A DNA stretch of 64,000 bases from Alitta virens (lineage: Eukaryota > Annelida > Polychaeta > Phyllodocida > Nereididae), in contig OW028578.1 of NCBI GenBank assembly GCA_932294295.1, positions 39,809,410 through 39,873,409 of the forward strand. The letters run 5' to 3'. The position numbers were made by a program, and so were the translations under genes. Positions 42,303-55,215 of this stretch are shown one piece after another; the first letter of the stretch is position 1; each line of letters opens with the position of its first letter. The notes below the pieces were generated by a model. That model saw nothing but the letters and a program-made list of their open reading frames with translations. It was not told the origin of the DNA and made no database searches.

Positions 42303-43800
42303 ACAATTGCTTTGTTGACTTCAGCCATTCAAAAAATGGTATAATAGCTTTTTCAATCATTTCTGGCGTTGAAGTCCTACAATCAATTTCAGGAATTACT
42401 CCATAATAAATATCCCCCAATACAAATGCTAATCGACTATAACAAAAGTTTAGTTTTTTGCATAAACCTTCTATGACAATCGTTCCTGGTTGGCTGAAGA
42501 ATATGTTTGACAATCCCGCTCCATGTGGACCAATCACCATAATTGCTCTGTTGAACATCAGCATTGTTTCCTGAAAAGATGGCATATGTCTATCAGAAAA
42601 GAGTTCAAGGTTGTATCCATATTTTGGTTCATACATTTTCAGCATATTCCAAATGTCATTGTGCCGACCAAACCACCTCTTTGAACTTCGTTGGATGACG
42701 ATGACTGACTTACGTTCAATGTAAGGCATCTCTACGATCTGGCGAAGTCGCAGGTTCGTGATAAAGCTGGGAAATGTAGTGGCTTTACCACAAGCAACTC
42801 CAGCAGGCATATAAATTATATTAGCCTTAACATGGCCAGTGACTACATTGTTTGATAAACCAAATTGTCTTATGAAGTTAACTGTGAATGAGCTTTTTGT
42901 TTGACAGTGTATTAAAATTGATGGATGTTGACGTAGAAACTCCACATACATTGCCAATCGGGGAATGTTTTCAGTGGTCGAGTGGAAGAAGCCTCCACCC
43001 CAAAATTCAGATATAGTAAATACTTCATCATGCATTGGCAATTGATCTGAATTAGCTTTTTGGTACGACTGGTATTTGCATGCTTTTTGGTTAAGGTGAA
43101 TGTTACTGTGCGCTACAATTCCTTCTGAGAACACTATACCATTTCTGATGATATGGATGAATGTTAAGAGAACGTTTGTGCTATTATAATCTTGGGCTAC
43201 ATTAGTAGTTTGTATCACTTCAGAATAATGCTTGGATGCTCTCACTGTGTTTTCCAACGTTAAGTTCTCATGAATCTGAAATGGCAAATGCTTATTCCGG
43301 TAGATGACTTTCTTACTCACAGCTTGCTTGAAAAATTTGTAAGGCCAAAATGAATTTATTGTCTCTAACGATGCACTGAAATTTACTGTCCTTATTCCTT
43401 CATACTTTTTCAAATTCTCAAAATAACCAGGTCCGATGACGCGAACACTATACTGTCCTCTATGTAATCCAGGTGTTAAAAAGGTGCTATTGGCAGCTTT
43501 CGTCATTGTCAAGAAGGTTTGTCGATATTGTTGTAACTTGGCTAAATTGTCCGAAAAGAGGCTTAAGACGCTGCTCAGTGTTACATTTGGACTTGTATAA
43601 TTTGCTGAGATGATTCTGTTATTTTCAAAAGGATCATTGTAATTTTCAACCATCCAATCCTGAATTTTGTAATATTTGGCATCACCATTTGGAAAACTAT
43701 GCTGAAATTGTCCAGGTGAAGTGAGTTGTGCACACAAAAATGCAACACTAAAAAGAGTGGCGGCAACGACTAACTTGATAAATACCTGTAAATATTTCAT
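42301..43800 (-). CDS. Glycosyltransferase family 61-like protein, single exon
   Basis: From ATG at 43,798-43,800 to TAA at 42,301-42,303 the frame encodes 499 residues without introns. A signal-anchor (FIKLVVAATLFSVAFLCAQL, residues ~6-25) predicts a type II Golgi or ER membrane protein. GT61 (DUF563) features follow: FSEGIVAHSNIHLNQKACKY, GGGFFHSTTENIPRLAMY, VIVIQRSSKRWF and the C-terminal VIGPHGAGLSNIFFSQPGT. Several N-glycosylation motifs precede the domain. GT61 enzymes include EOGT and xylosyl/arabinosyl transferases; the acceptor here is unknown. The intronless state suggests retroposed origin or a single-exon lineage. Confidence 0.88.
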
Positions 43801-45720
43801 TATTAATGAGTTGATCAGTTTTTGATTAACATAATTCACAGAGATAGTTTTTCCACAGTTTGTCAAATTTGTCAAATTCTAATGAATATAATAAAAGGAT
43901 ATGTAACTTTTCCAGAATTTGCTAACTTCTGATGAACATATCCAAACAAGTTTCTTTACCAGTTGGTCAACTTCTGTTTAACATAATCCAAGAATATCTC
44001 AAGCATAATTTTATATAATAGGCTTTCTGATACATCAAGTGCAATGCCAAGTGAGAGGGAGTTTCACTGCTTTATATCTCTGCCAAAGTTGCTTCTCATA
44101 GTAATGTCCCTGAAAAGAAATTAGGAAAATTCAATGTATTAAAGTTTAATGATTTTTTGTTTGTTTTGAATATGTTTATTCACACACATGCATCATTAGT
44201 TTAACTACATTATATTTACATTAATATATATATGCTTTTATTGACACTGTTGTATCATAAATGATACATTTTGTCAAAAATAACAGATAACAAAATGTAC
44301 TTAGTCTACTTCTACTCACTATTCCTATATTCAATATATATATGCATGGTATAAATAAAGTTAAAGGTATACATTATCAATAGATTATCTACACATCCAT
44401 GGTCCCAGTTGCTGAACAATAGCACAATAATAAGAGCATTGAGTTTTTTTTACATACATTGGTTAAAAATATATAATATATATATACATATATCACATGT
44501 ATACAGTGACCCTAAATACACATATTACTGCAGTTAAAACTGTTCATTATCATGATGTTAATATAAGTACAACATTTAAATTAGGAGTATATACAACTAG
44601 ACATAGTCCACAGTTATATAAGTGGATGTAAACGCACAGAGATCACAATATATACAAATGCAGAAACTGCTGGTTTGGGGAGTGATGGTTAATCCTCGAC
44701 GATGGATGATGACACAAACATTCATAAGGCATCAATATTTACAAGAAATTTTCCAAGGAATTTTAACAACTCAGGCTTTTTTGATTTCATGATGGTATTA
44801 AATTTGTCTTCATTGTTTAGTAATCATTAAATGGACTATTAGATCATCTTAACATTGAATATTGTTTTCATCATGTTATATATTATTTGTATCTATTGGA
44901 CTTAGGGCCTTAATATGAAACATATAATGCTACTTAAGCATTTTTGATATAAATTCAATGAATAAGTTCAACAACTAAATGAATGTAAAAAGTGATAACA
45001 TATATTGTCATATAAACATAATTACGGTTAGCTTACTGGAGAATAACTTTAATGGAATAAATCAACTTCCATTGCATTATACATAGGTGACACACAATCT
45101 CCTAGAAATATGCATTGGAAATATAGTTGGCAATAAAGTGTGGTTTTTTCAAAAATATTATATCGTAATAATAATAATAATGCTGACATAATAAAATAAT
45201 GTATTTATATATGAAAACACTCATCACATAAACACACCAACTTGACACGAAAGAACGATTATGTAATTTATTTTAAAAAAAAGGAGAAAACATAAGAAAT
45301 TAAATATATAAAATAAATTCATATTGTAATCAGTCAATGATAGAGGTAACATGTTATGATTGCAATGTTACTAGCATTATGCTCTAGGGGATGCTGTATA
45401 CCTTAAGCTCTAGAGGGTGCTGCAAATGGCTCAGGTTTAGAGCTCAAGAAGGCAGCCTTTCATTTTACCTGGAGGCAGTTAAGAGAATCCGTGTGTCACC
45501 ATCCTGCCATGATCTCAAATTTATACATCATGGGCGGTGAACACACTGAACAATAGTAAAAAGAAATAAGAAAAGAAGAGTTGACCTATGGCATTTCATT
45601 GATTACCTTCGACAGTAATTGATTAATTGTCATGGATTTGTTAACTGACTTACTGACTATTCTATTGACTATTTCATTGACTGAATTTTTTGACTGACAA
45701 TTTCTTCACTGACTGAGTGA
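43801..45720. other. AT-rich region upstream of the GT61 gene
   Basis: No gene is seen. Degenerate GAATTTG/GATGAACATA direct repeats occur at about 43,860-43,990. Otherwise this is simple AT-rich sequence. Confidence 0.5.
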
Positions 45721-45735
45721 CTGAGTGACTAAGTG

Positions 45736-45990
45736 ATAGATAGATAGATAGATACTGGAAAGTGCAGCCCTCTAAGGCAAGTTTGATTGATGAGGTAAGA
45801 GAGAGGAGTCCACCCATGTTACATATTTACCACATGGGTGGGATATTTTACTTGCCTCAGCATAGACACCAAGTACAAGGGACTGCCAGTTTAACTGGGT
45901 GACTGTTTTATTACTGATTGACTGACTGACTGACTGACTATTTTATTACCGACTGATTAATTAATTGATTGAACAATTATTGATTATTGA
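45736..45990. mobile_element. SINE fragment (family 2) with tetranucleotide repeats
   Basis: CCACATGGGTGGGATATTTT then ACTTGCCTCAGCATAGACAC and CAAGTACAAGG match 56,390-56,445 in the same orientation. GATA repeats (45,736-45,752) and GACTGACTGACT repeats (about 45,905-45,945) border it. Confidence 0.65.
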
Positions 45991-46486
45991 TTGATAGATA
46001 TTATCTGTTTAGAAATCAATACATAAATTGTCAATTTTTTTGTGATTCTTTTCATGCATTGTTCAAAATATTTATCGACTCCCTTTAGTAACTATGCTTG
46101 CAAGTCACAGGCCCTGAGCAACCATACACACCAGTGTTGCCAGGAGCCATTGAATGCAACTCAGGATGAGGCTGAATGGTTAGTCATGACCTCAGAGAGT
46201 GACTAAACTGGGAGACCAAACGCAGGGGCAAAGTGCAGGATGGTAAACCCTCTGGTCACAGTTTTCATATCAACAAATATTTTTAATATAATTAAGCAGC
46301 ATTTCAAAGATAAGAAACACATTAAAAGAACGGGTAAGCTGCTAGTTTGCATAAAAGCTCAATTAAGTCAATAATTATTGTCCAAACGGTTAGATCTAAT
46401 AAGTGTCCTGTCATTCTAAAGTGATAACCCTTATTTCTAGCATATATATACAATGTTTGCTGTGCCTGAATGAGCATTCAGCATCG

Positions 46487-46885
46487 GCGTAATACTTTCG
46501 TTTCCGGAGCTGAACCCTAACACTAATGCATTTAACCTAACAACATTTCATGCAGTAATACTCTATACAGCCTTTTGATAGTCACATTGACATAATATGT
46601 TGGCTATGCTTTACTAATTTGGAAAAAAATATGTCATAATATGTCTAAAATACTGCATTAGTGCCTATTGGGGGTCCAAGCATGAAGGTGCAATAATGTC
46701 AGAGTTCTGATCCAGAATTAAAAAACAAAAATAATTTTTGTTTTCCAAATTTTGTAAAACATAGCCAACATATGTCAATGTGACTATCAAAGGGCCCCAC
46801 TGGGCCATATAGATTATTACTATACAAATTTGTGTAAGAGTAAATGCATTAGTGTAGAGTTCTGCTCTGGAAACAAAAGTGTTAC
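46487..46885. repeat. Diverged long inverted repeat (foldback)
   Basis: TGATAGTCACATTGACATAA, TATGTTGGCTATGCTTTAC and CACTAATGCATTTAAC in the left arm (46,487-46,630) correspond inverted to GTAAAACATAGCCAACATAT, GTCAATGTGACTATCA and TAAATGCATTAGTG in the right arm (46,740-46,885). Arms are ~140 bp with many differences. Confidence 0.75.
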
Positions 46886-47040
46886 ACCCGCCCGCCAGTC
46901 CACTCTCCTGCCCACTTGCCTGTCTGCCCGCCCTTTGGATGGACAATGATTATAACAGTAACCCTCTTCGAACTTTGTTAACTGAGGGTTAAAAATGGTA
47001 TAACAATTTGCATGCACACCTGTCACCACCTAGCGCGGTT

Positions 47041-48069
47041 TCACAACATAAATGTCATACTAGTAACAATAAAGGGAAACATTTCTGGGAAACTATTAAA
47101 CCCTTCATGACTAATAACGTTAAAACAAATAACCAAAACATAACACTCTATGAAAATAACTCTTTAATCAGTAACCCAAATGATGTATGTAACGTATTCA
47201 ATGAATATTGTATCAATGTTACCCAAGACTTTTGTGAACCTGATACCATAAACAATATGTCAGCTGATCAGGTCATTGCCCATTATAAAGATCATCCAAG
47301 TGTGAAATCAATCACAGAGAAGGTCAGCCATGATCAACAATTTGATTTCAAACAAGTAACTCAAACAATCACTGAAAAGAAACTTAAACTTATGCAGACA
47401 AATAAAGCAAGTGGATTTGATAACATATCTCCAAAATTCCTCAAATTAGGAGTGGAACACATAAGTCACTCTCTCACACAATTCATTAACAATAGCATTA
47501 GCCAAAATATATACCCTGACTATACAAAGAGAGCTGAAGTAACTCCTCTGTATAAAAAATCTGACCAGAAAATTATAGGCCCCTAAGTGTATTAACATCA
47601 ACTTCCAAAGTATTTGAAGGAATCATGTGTGATCAACTACTCGGTTTCATCTCCTCTTCCTTATCCACGGATCTGTCAGCTTATAGAAAATCCTATAGTT
47701 GCAGCAATGTCTTGGTAAAATGTGTTGAAAATTGGAGAAAAGCACTCGAAAATAACCACAATGTAGGATGCATTCTAATAGATTTGTCAAAGGCTTTTGA
47801 TTACTTACCTCATGGACTATTAATAGCAAAGTTAAATGCCTATGGTGTATCAATCAAATCATGTAAACTTATACTTAATTACTTAAGGAATAGAAAACAA
47901 GCTGTAAAATTAGGTAACATTAAAAGTGAATGGCTCAACCTTAAAACAGGGATCTCTCATGGGTCATATTCTGTTTAATATTTTTATAAACGACTTTTTG
48001 TATGATCTGCAAAGCACATGTGATGTATATAATTATGCTGATGACAACACAGTCTTTCTCAAACAGTAA
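47041..48069 (+). pseudogene. LINE reverse transcriptase, first duplicate
   Basis: Open to 47,584, where the frame ends after KIIGP although the next frame continues RPLSVLTSTSKVF; open again from 47,625. A second small shift precedes LFNIFINDF. Both lesions are shared with the second copy, so they predate the duplication. Confidence 0.88.
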
Positions 48070-48148
48070 CCCTCTTCGAACTTTGTTAACTGAGGGTTAA
48101 AAATGGTATAACAATTTGCATGCACACCTGTCACCACCTAGCGCGGTT

Positions 48149-49934
48149 TCACAACATAAATGTCATACTAGTAACAATAAAGGGAAACATTTCTGGGAAA
48201 CTATTAAACCCTTCATGACTAATAACGTTAAAACAAATAACCAAAACATAACACTCTATGAAAATAACTCTTTAATCAGTAACCCAAATGATGTATGTAA
48301 CGTATTCAATGAATATTGTATCAATGTTACCCAAGACTTTTGTGAACCTGATACCATAAACAATATGTCAGCTGATCAGGTCATTGCCCATTATAATGAT
48401 CATCCAAGTGTGAAATCAATCACAGAGAAGGTCAGCCATGATCAACAATTTGATTTCAAACAAGTAACTCAAACAATCACTGAAAAGAAACTTAAACTTA
48501 TGCAGACAAATAAAGCAAGTGGATTTGATAACATATCTCCAAAATTCCTCAAATTAGGAGTGGAACACATAAGTCACTCTCTCACACAATTCATTAACAA
48601 TAGCATTAGCCAAAATATATACCCTGACTATACAAAGAGAGCTGAAGTAACTCCTCTGTATAAAAAATCTGACCAGAAAATTATAGGCCCCTAAGTGTAT
48701 TAACATCAACTTCCAAAGTATTTGAAGGAATCATGTGTGATCAACTACTCGGTTTCATCTCCTCTTCCTTATCCACGGATCTGTCAGCTTATAGAAAATC
48801 CTATAGTTGCAGCAATGTCTTGGTAAAATGTGTTGAAAATTGGAGAAAAGCACTCGAAAATAACCACAATGTAGGATGCATTCTAATAGATTTGTCAAAG
48901 GCTTTTGATTACTTACCTCATGGACTATTAATAGCAAAGTTAAATGCCTATGGTGTATCAATCAAATCATGTAAACTTATACTTAATTACTTAAGGAATA
49001 GAAAACAAGCTGTAAAATTAGGTAACATTAAAAGTGAATGGCTCAACCTTAAAACAGGGATCTCTCATGGGTCATATTCTGTTTAATATTTTTATAAATG
49101 ACTTTTTGTATGATCTGCAAAGCACATGTGATGTATATAATTATGCTGATGACAACACAGTCTTTCTCAAACAGTAACCCATCTATAATTAAAAGCACAT
49201 TAGAACAAGCCTCTCAACAAGCAATGAGATGGTTTGATGTGAACTTCATGAAAGCCAACCCATCTAAATTTCAGGCCATCTGCCTTAGCGAAGAGAATGT
49301 ATCTATTGACTTTGAAAGTGGTAGTCATGTAATAAAGTCAGACACCACTGTTAAACTACTAGGGGTAAACTTTGATAACAAGTTAAACTTTCACAACCAT
49401 GTATCACTTATCTGTAAAAAAGCAGCTCGGCAGATAAATGCCCTACAGAGGCTATGTAAAAACCTTGACTATACAAGTAAACTCAGAATCTATGAATCTT
49501 TTGTAGCTTCAAACTGTGTTTATTGCTCAACTGTCTATAATTATTTTACAACAGGGCAGGATAAAAAACTTGAAAAACTAAATGAAAGGGCGATAAGACT
49601 CATCTGCAATGACTACGATAGCCCCTATGATGACTTACTGTTAAAGACAGGTAAAAGAATGTTATATGTTACACGTAAAATTAATCTAGCTGAATTTGTT
49701 TACAAAGTGCTTTACGATATGGCACCTCCAGTGGAAAATCCCTTCTTTACTAGACAAGTCACTCCATATGATATGAGGGATAACTTCAAATTAATCAAAC
49801 CAGTATACAATACAGTCCAATTTGGCATGCGTTCAATTGCTTATCAAGGTCCTCTGGTGTGGAATGCTTTACCTATCAATGTAAGTACATGTCAATGTGG
49901 CAACTGCATTTTATGTGAAAGAAACAGCCCGTAA
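48149..49934 (+). pseudogene. LINE reverse transcriptase, second duplicate with C-terminus
   Basis: Same two frameshifts as the first copy. It then continues past YADDNTVF into the thumb and C-terminal region, ending CILCERNSP at TAA 49,932-49,934. Only two base differences from the first copy were noticed (TATAAAGATC versus TATAATGATC, and AAACGAC versus AAATGAC). Confidence 0.88.
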
Positions 49935-50515
49935 AATTTAATTTCTTTTTACACAATGTTACCAACTCATCTATTTATTTCTCATCTATTTATTTGTAAA
50001 TATTTCACCTTGTTTTTTGTCACAATTTTCTGTCGGCGAAAAGCTTTTATAGCTTATGTTTTATTGTTATTTGTATCACCACCGACTTTAAATAAAATTT
50101 TATCTTATCTTATCTGATCTTAACATAAGGAAATCCTGCCAAAACTGTTTTAACTTGCGCTTTGATACAGTATTGGGGGTACGCCAATAATATTTACTCC
50201 ATTGGAATCGCAGTACAAAAGCGCACATTTCAAACCAAATTTTGTCCAAATCTGATCAGTGGAAGCTGAGAAAACGCTGGTTTTAGTACAATATCAGGCC
50301 TTTCAAAATCCGTAATTTTTTGTCGTCGTACAAATCGTCCACACACATTAAATTTTCATCTAACATGATACAGGGAAGAAAAAAAATGATGGCTGTTGTT
50401 TTTGAAGAAACGAACCCTTGTTTTCGCTTTTTGTAAAACCAATCTTAGTATGTATGTAAGTTCTGCTAATTATAGGATATGTTACAGATTGAGATTCCGA
50501 TACAAAAACCAAGTT
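49935..50515. other. LINE 3' end and intergenic spacer
   Basis: The LINE tail ends near 50,120; the remaining ~400 bp shows no gene. Confidence 0.5.
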
Positions 50516-50526
50516 TTTTTTAAAGT

Positions 50527-50620
50527 AATTTTTTTAAGTAATTGATGATCAATTGTATCAAAACATTTTCTGATATCCAGACAAATGCCTGTTACTAAAC
50601 CGTCACACATATGATTATGA
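50527..50620 (-). pseudogene. LINE RT fragment, minus strand
   Basis: In the minus direction this short piece would read GLVTGICLDIRKCFDTIDHQ, the first catalytic-Asp region of a LINE reverse transcriptase. It is cut at both sides, and the next LINE begins immediately after it in the opposite direction. Confidence 0.7.
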
Positions 50621-50621
50621 G

Positions 50622-52165
50622 ATAACAAATATTGTACTCCGTGGTACTATAGAGTCAATTCCAAAAGATAACAAAAAAGATGTCTGTGATAGTAGTAACT
50701 ACAGAGGTATAACTTTGTGTAACTCCATCTCTAAAGTTATAGATATTATTATTTTATTAAGGTACAAAGACAAGCTCAGTACAAATGATATGCAATTTGC
50801 CTTTAAACGTAAACACAGCACTGTGATGTGTACATTAGTTTTGAAAGAAGTTGTTAGATATTATATGAATACTGGATCAGATGTGTATACTTGTTACGTA
50901 GATGCAACAAAGGCTTTTGATAGAGTGCAATATGATAAGCTATTTTGTTTGTTAATAGACAGAGGGGTACCCCCTGTTATTGTAAGAGTGAAGACTTATA
51001 TGTTCGACAATGTATAAGAACGCATTGGAGAGGGTATGTATCTGACGAATTTGGTACAACGAATGGTATTAGACAAGGAGGGGTTATATCCCCAGTACTG
51101 TTTTGTATTTATATAGACGAGTTATTATCAAGGTTAGAGAAAGGTGGTGAAGGCTGTTGGGTTGGCAACCAGTTTTATGGTGCTATAGGCTATGCAGATG
51201 ATCTTACACCTTTAGCACCCACTGTATCAAGCCTGTCTAAGATGATTAAGATATGTGAGGAGTTCAGTAATGAGTATAATGTCAAATATAATCCAGATAA
51301 AACTGTATGTATGCTATTCAGTAAAAAAGAACAAAACAACATAGATATATCTCTGGATGGTAAACGTTTAGCTTGGGTAAAAACTGTAAAGTATCTAGGT
51401 AACTATTTAGACTGTGACATGTCAGAAAAGACTGATGTCAGAAAGAAGTGACCTTGTTTATAGAGTTAATCATACCATCTCAACATTAGGGAAATGTAGA
51501 AAAGAAGTTACTGTATATGTATTTAATACAAAATGTTGTCATTTTTTATGGTGCTCAAGCATGGAATTTATGCAAGGCAAATATTAGAGGTTCCATCAAC
51601 AACCCATCGTAATTTGTTTCCTGGGTTAGTTGGGAGGCTAAGTGCCTTAGAGCAAATTTACTGTAGATTTATTAAAATGGTACAAACTATGTTAAAATCT
51701 GCAAATGTTAAGGTTAAATTTTTTATGAAAAAGCACTGTTAGATGTAAAAAGTATAATTTATTCAAATTTGACACTGATCTCAAAAGGTATTGGATGCAG
51801 TATTGAGCAACTGTTAAATGACAGTATTGTTCAGACCAAAAGGTGCTTATATAAAAGATATGCAGCCAGTAGTTGGTCAGATTAATGAATTGTTAAATAT
51901 TGTTCGCACAGATGCAGCCACAGTAGACGGGTTCACTAGAGATGACCTAAAAGTCATATTGCACTTTATATGTACAGCATAAAGCGCAGTATTTTTTTTT
52001 TTACTTATTCACTTATGTTTTTATTCACTTTTGTTTTTATCTGTTATGTTTTTAAAGTTTAATAACGTTTACAATATATTTTGATAACCAATATTTTTGT
52101 ACTATACACCACAAATTGTATCTTACTATCCATGTGTGTGAATAAACAAATTTTAAAAAAAATAT
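50622..52165 (+). mobile_element. Second LINE (different family), RT region to 3' end, degenerate
   Basis: Coding pieces include SNYRGITLCNSISKV, CYVDATKAFDRVQYDKL, TNGIRQGGVISPVLFCIYID and GAIGYADDLTPLAPT, then YNPDKTVCMLFSKK. A frameshift lies near 50,985-51,000 and more stops follow after 51,451. The 3' end is GAATAAACAAATTTTAAAAA. The RT motifs differ from the LINE at 47-50 kb, so this is another lineage. Confidence 0.88.
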
Positions 52166-52187
52166 TTTCATGCACAACAATATAAAA

Positions 52188-52350
52188 CCTTAAGAGCTGA
52201 TATCTTTAGGAGCTGTTGCACGCATATTTTTACCAGTTAGAATGTTAATCTTTTCCCAGAATTGCTTAGGGTCATTAAAACTATTACATAATTCATTCTC
52301 ATAATATTTGCATTTTTCAGCTTTTATCTTTGAAATGACCTCATCTCTTA
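52188..52350 (-). pseudogene. LINE coding fragment upstream of RT, minus strand
   Basis: The minus-strand frame reads AEKCKYYENELCNSFNDPKQ then FWEKINILTGKN, the linker between endonuclease and RT of many LINEs. It is open over ~54 codons and truncated at both ends. Confidence 0.65.
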
Positions 52351-52514
52351 AACACTTATATGATTATTAATATATGGAATGCGGAACCTAATACTATTAT
52401 TTACAAAGTCATGTCTACTTACAGGTGTCCTAAAGTCTCTAGCATGTCTAGTATCATAATTATGTCCATCTTACAAAAAAATGGGGATTTGAAATAAACT
52501 GTATTTTACAGTAA

Positions 52515-52796
<282 letters not shown>

Positions 52797-52972
52797 TTAG
52801 GGCTTTACATCCTGTATTTCTGCACCAGTTGGGCTTATTAGGACAGGCAGAGACCACGGCAATGAGATCAAAGATGAAACAGCCATCCAACTTAGGCTCG
52901 GCCGAGAATTGAACCTGTGACCCAGTGGTTGGAAGCCCAGTGCGCTACCACTGAGCTAGGCCCCAGCCCTCA
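52797..52972 (-). mobile_element. tRNA-derived SINE, family 1, with (CA)n tail
   Basis: On the minus strand the head GGGGCCTAGCTCAGTGGTAG then CGCACTGGGCTTCCAACCAC and GGTTCAATTCTCGGCC resembles a tRNA with A and B boxes. The body has CTGTCCTAATAAGCCC, as in the copy at 11,966. The tail leads into the CA/GT microsatellite. Confidence 0.82.
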
Positions 52973-54800
52973 GTAGTATTGTGTTTGACTACATTTCAAC
53001 TGCTGAAAACTATTCTTTTGTACAGGGAGCATTGATCTCGTCTGCATTCAATTGTAAGCAAAAGGTAAAAATTAAATTTCCAAAATAAATTATGTTTTAT
53101 TGTTTTATTTTCTTATTTGTGTAGTTTATTCTTTTATATTATACTATATATTCTATGATATGATACAAATTGTAAGCAATAATTTATCTTTATCTCCATA
53201 ACCTGAGGGGAAATATACCATCTTGGTATCAGCCCCCATTCTATTTCATCTAAGACGGTAAATACCCTAAGTTTTATGTTATAAACAACTGTGAATTTTG
53301 TATACATGTACAAATGTATGAATATTATGTACATCTGAAATTGTGTGTATGTGATTGTGCGTGTGTATGTAAATGAGTGTAACCTGAATGAATGAGAATG
53401 ATGAATGGAATAAAATGAATTGGAAATTGAAATTCGAATAGGTGCTAAAATGTACTAGATGTGCCTGCTAAGACAGTCAAGTTGCTCTTTTGCAGCCACC
53501 CAATCAGATACTAAACAAACCAGTCAGTCAGATCATCCATTTGAGATCACAGTGCAGTATCAATAACTTGTCATTCCTACAATGACACAGTACTGTCCAG
53601 ATGGTAAGGAATTAAGCTACCCAGTAATTGACACAGCTGTACTGTCGGAGAGTTCCATGTTGATTGATATAACACTTAGGCCCAATTGATATAATATCAT
53701 CTAAATATTTATTAATATATATTTGTAAATATACTTACAATGCTGAGGTGACTTCTATTGAAAATAGCGCCAAAATGGTGCACCACTGCAGCGCCATCTA
53801 GCGTATTGTTGTGAAACAACTAATCCAAATATGTTTATAATCACAGTGCAATGATGACTCCAACTGGTTAGTTTCACTGTAGGTTAACTTGTAAATGACT
53901 ATAGATCGATCTTTCTCGCTGTATACCAGAGGCAGCTATTGGTTTGACGCAACACGACCCACCAATAAGAAATAAATACGTAGTTCTGAAATTTTGACGA
54001 AATATTATGAATTCCAGGTAAAGTCAGCTTATTGTGAACCAGATTGATAACTGTCCCTTCAAACTGTTACGCAGATTTATAGTAAATAGTCAATATAATT
54101 ATGATGGATGAGCTCACTTGAATATATTTAGGTGTTCACTGATTGATGATAAATTTCATGCAACATTAAATAAATGAGGATGGGCAGATGGAAGCTCAAA
54201 TTGAGCATCAAATGGACAAGTAAAGGCAATTTATCACATATTTCAAATAATATATATCAAGTGTAACTGGCGGTGTTTTAGATAACATCAGTAAGTGATA
54301 TTCAGTTATACCATAATTGTTATAAAATCGTAAGCATGAGTTAGCTGAGAAGCCAAAATAAAAGATAATAGTTTGGATTGTTATGGGATCAATAACTTCC
54401 TATATTTGGGGTCATTGGATAGTTATGGAATGAACAACATCCTGTTTTTGGGGTCATTGGGGAGGGGTAACTTGATACTTGCCTTAAGGTTCCTCTTTTG
54501 AAACATTCTACTGAACAAACCATTAACCATTGCATTTAATGTGAAAAGAAATGTGACATGGGCCTAATTGCTAATGCCTTGTCAAAATAACTATGTTTCC
54601 AATTTGCATTGTATTAAAAACCATTGTTAATGATAAATTTACCACAGAATTGTTGTCATAATAAAATGTTTGGTAATACTCAGCTTCTAGCAAACACAAT
54701 GACCCCAACTGAATGTATATGCAAATCTGTTCATGCATAAGTTTATAATTCATTCCTTCATTAATTCATTCATTCATCACCAGTAGGCATTGTGTATTAA
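52973..54800. other. Intergenic DNA with a possible LINE 3' tail
   Basis: Near 53,395-53,440, GGAATAAAATGAATTGGAAA then TTGAAATTCG looks like a LINE 3' terminus, but no coding part is attached. Nothing else is recognised. Confidence 0.4.
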
Positions 54801-54809
54801 CTTTTGCCC

Positions 54810-55215
54810 ATATTTTATTTATTTATCTTTATTGACATGTGGTTTAACATTACAACAATACAAACATCAGATGTGGAAACATAAACCACCCAGCCCCATA
54901 AGGGCTTATATGTCACTCCATTTCAGTGCTTAAATACGTGACATATAAATAACAAAAAGTAACTGTTTTCTTATTTCCATAGCTTTCAGCAAAAAGTTAG
55001 CCAATTGTACCTGATATTCGTTATTAATAAACAAAAATTTTTCAAAATCATATTACTCATCGAAATTACTATTAATGTCACTAATATTATTATAAAGACT
55101 AGTTCTTATATCATTATAGGCATTACATACACATAGTACATGAAATTCATCTTCTATATTATTTGTAACAGAATTACATAGTTTACAAACTAATATACCC
55201 AGTAGGCTTTTGCAA
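54810..55215 (-). mobile_element. LINE 3' fragment, minus strand
   Basis: The minus-strand translation contains CKLCNSVTNNIEDEFHVLCV, then YNDIRTSLYNNI, the C-terminal zinc-ribbon-like end of a LINE polyprotein, followed by an untranslated end with TTTATC/AATAAATAAA-like sequence at about 54,815-54,830. At least one stop interrupts it. Confidence 0.75.

Larger units (their letters stand above)
46955..50120 (+). mobile_element. 5'-truncated CR1/Jockey-like LINE with internal tandem duplication
   Basis: The pol-derived coding region runs from an RT N-terminal part (NKGKHFWETIKPF, NKASGFDNISPKFL) through LIDLSKAFDYLPHGL and YADDNTVFLKQ to a conserved C-terminal part (RWFDVNFMKANPSKFQA, LNERAIRLICNDYDSPYDDL, GPLVWNALP). 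The 3' end has AATAAAATTTTATCTTATCT, a tetra/pentanucleotide tail typical of LINEs. The 1108-bp segment 46,959-48,066 is repeated at 48,067-49,174. No endonuclease domain or poly-A tail is present. Confidence 0.9.
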
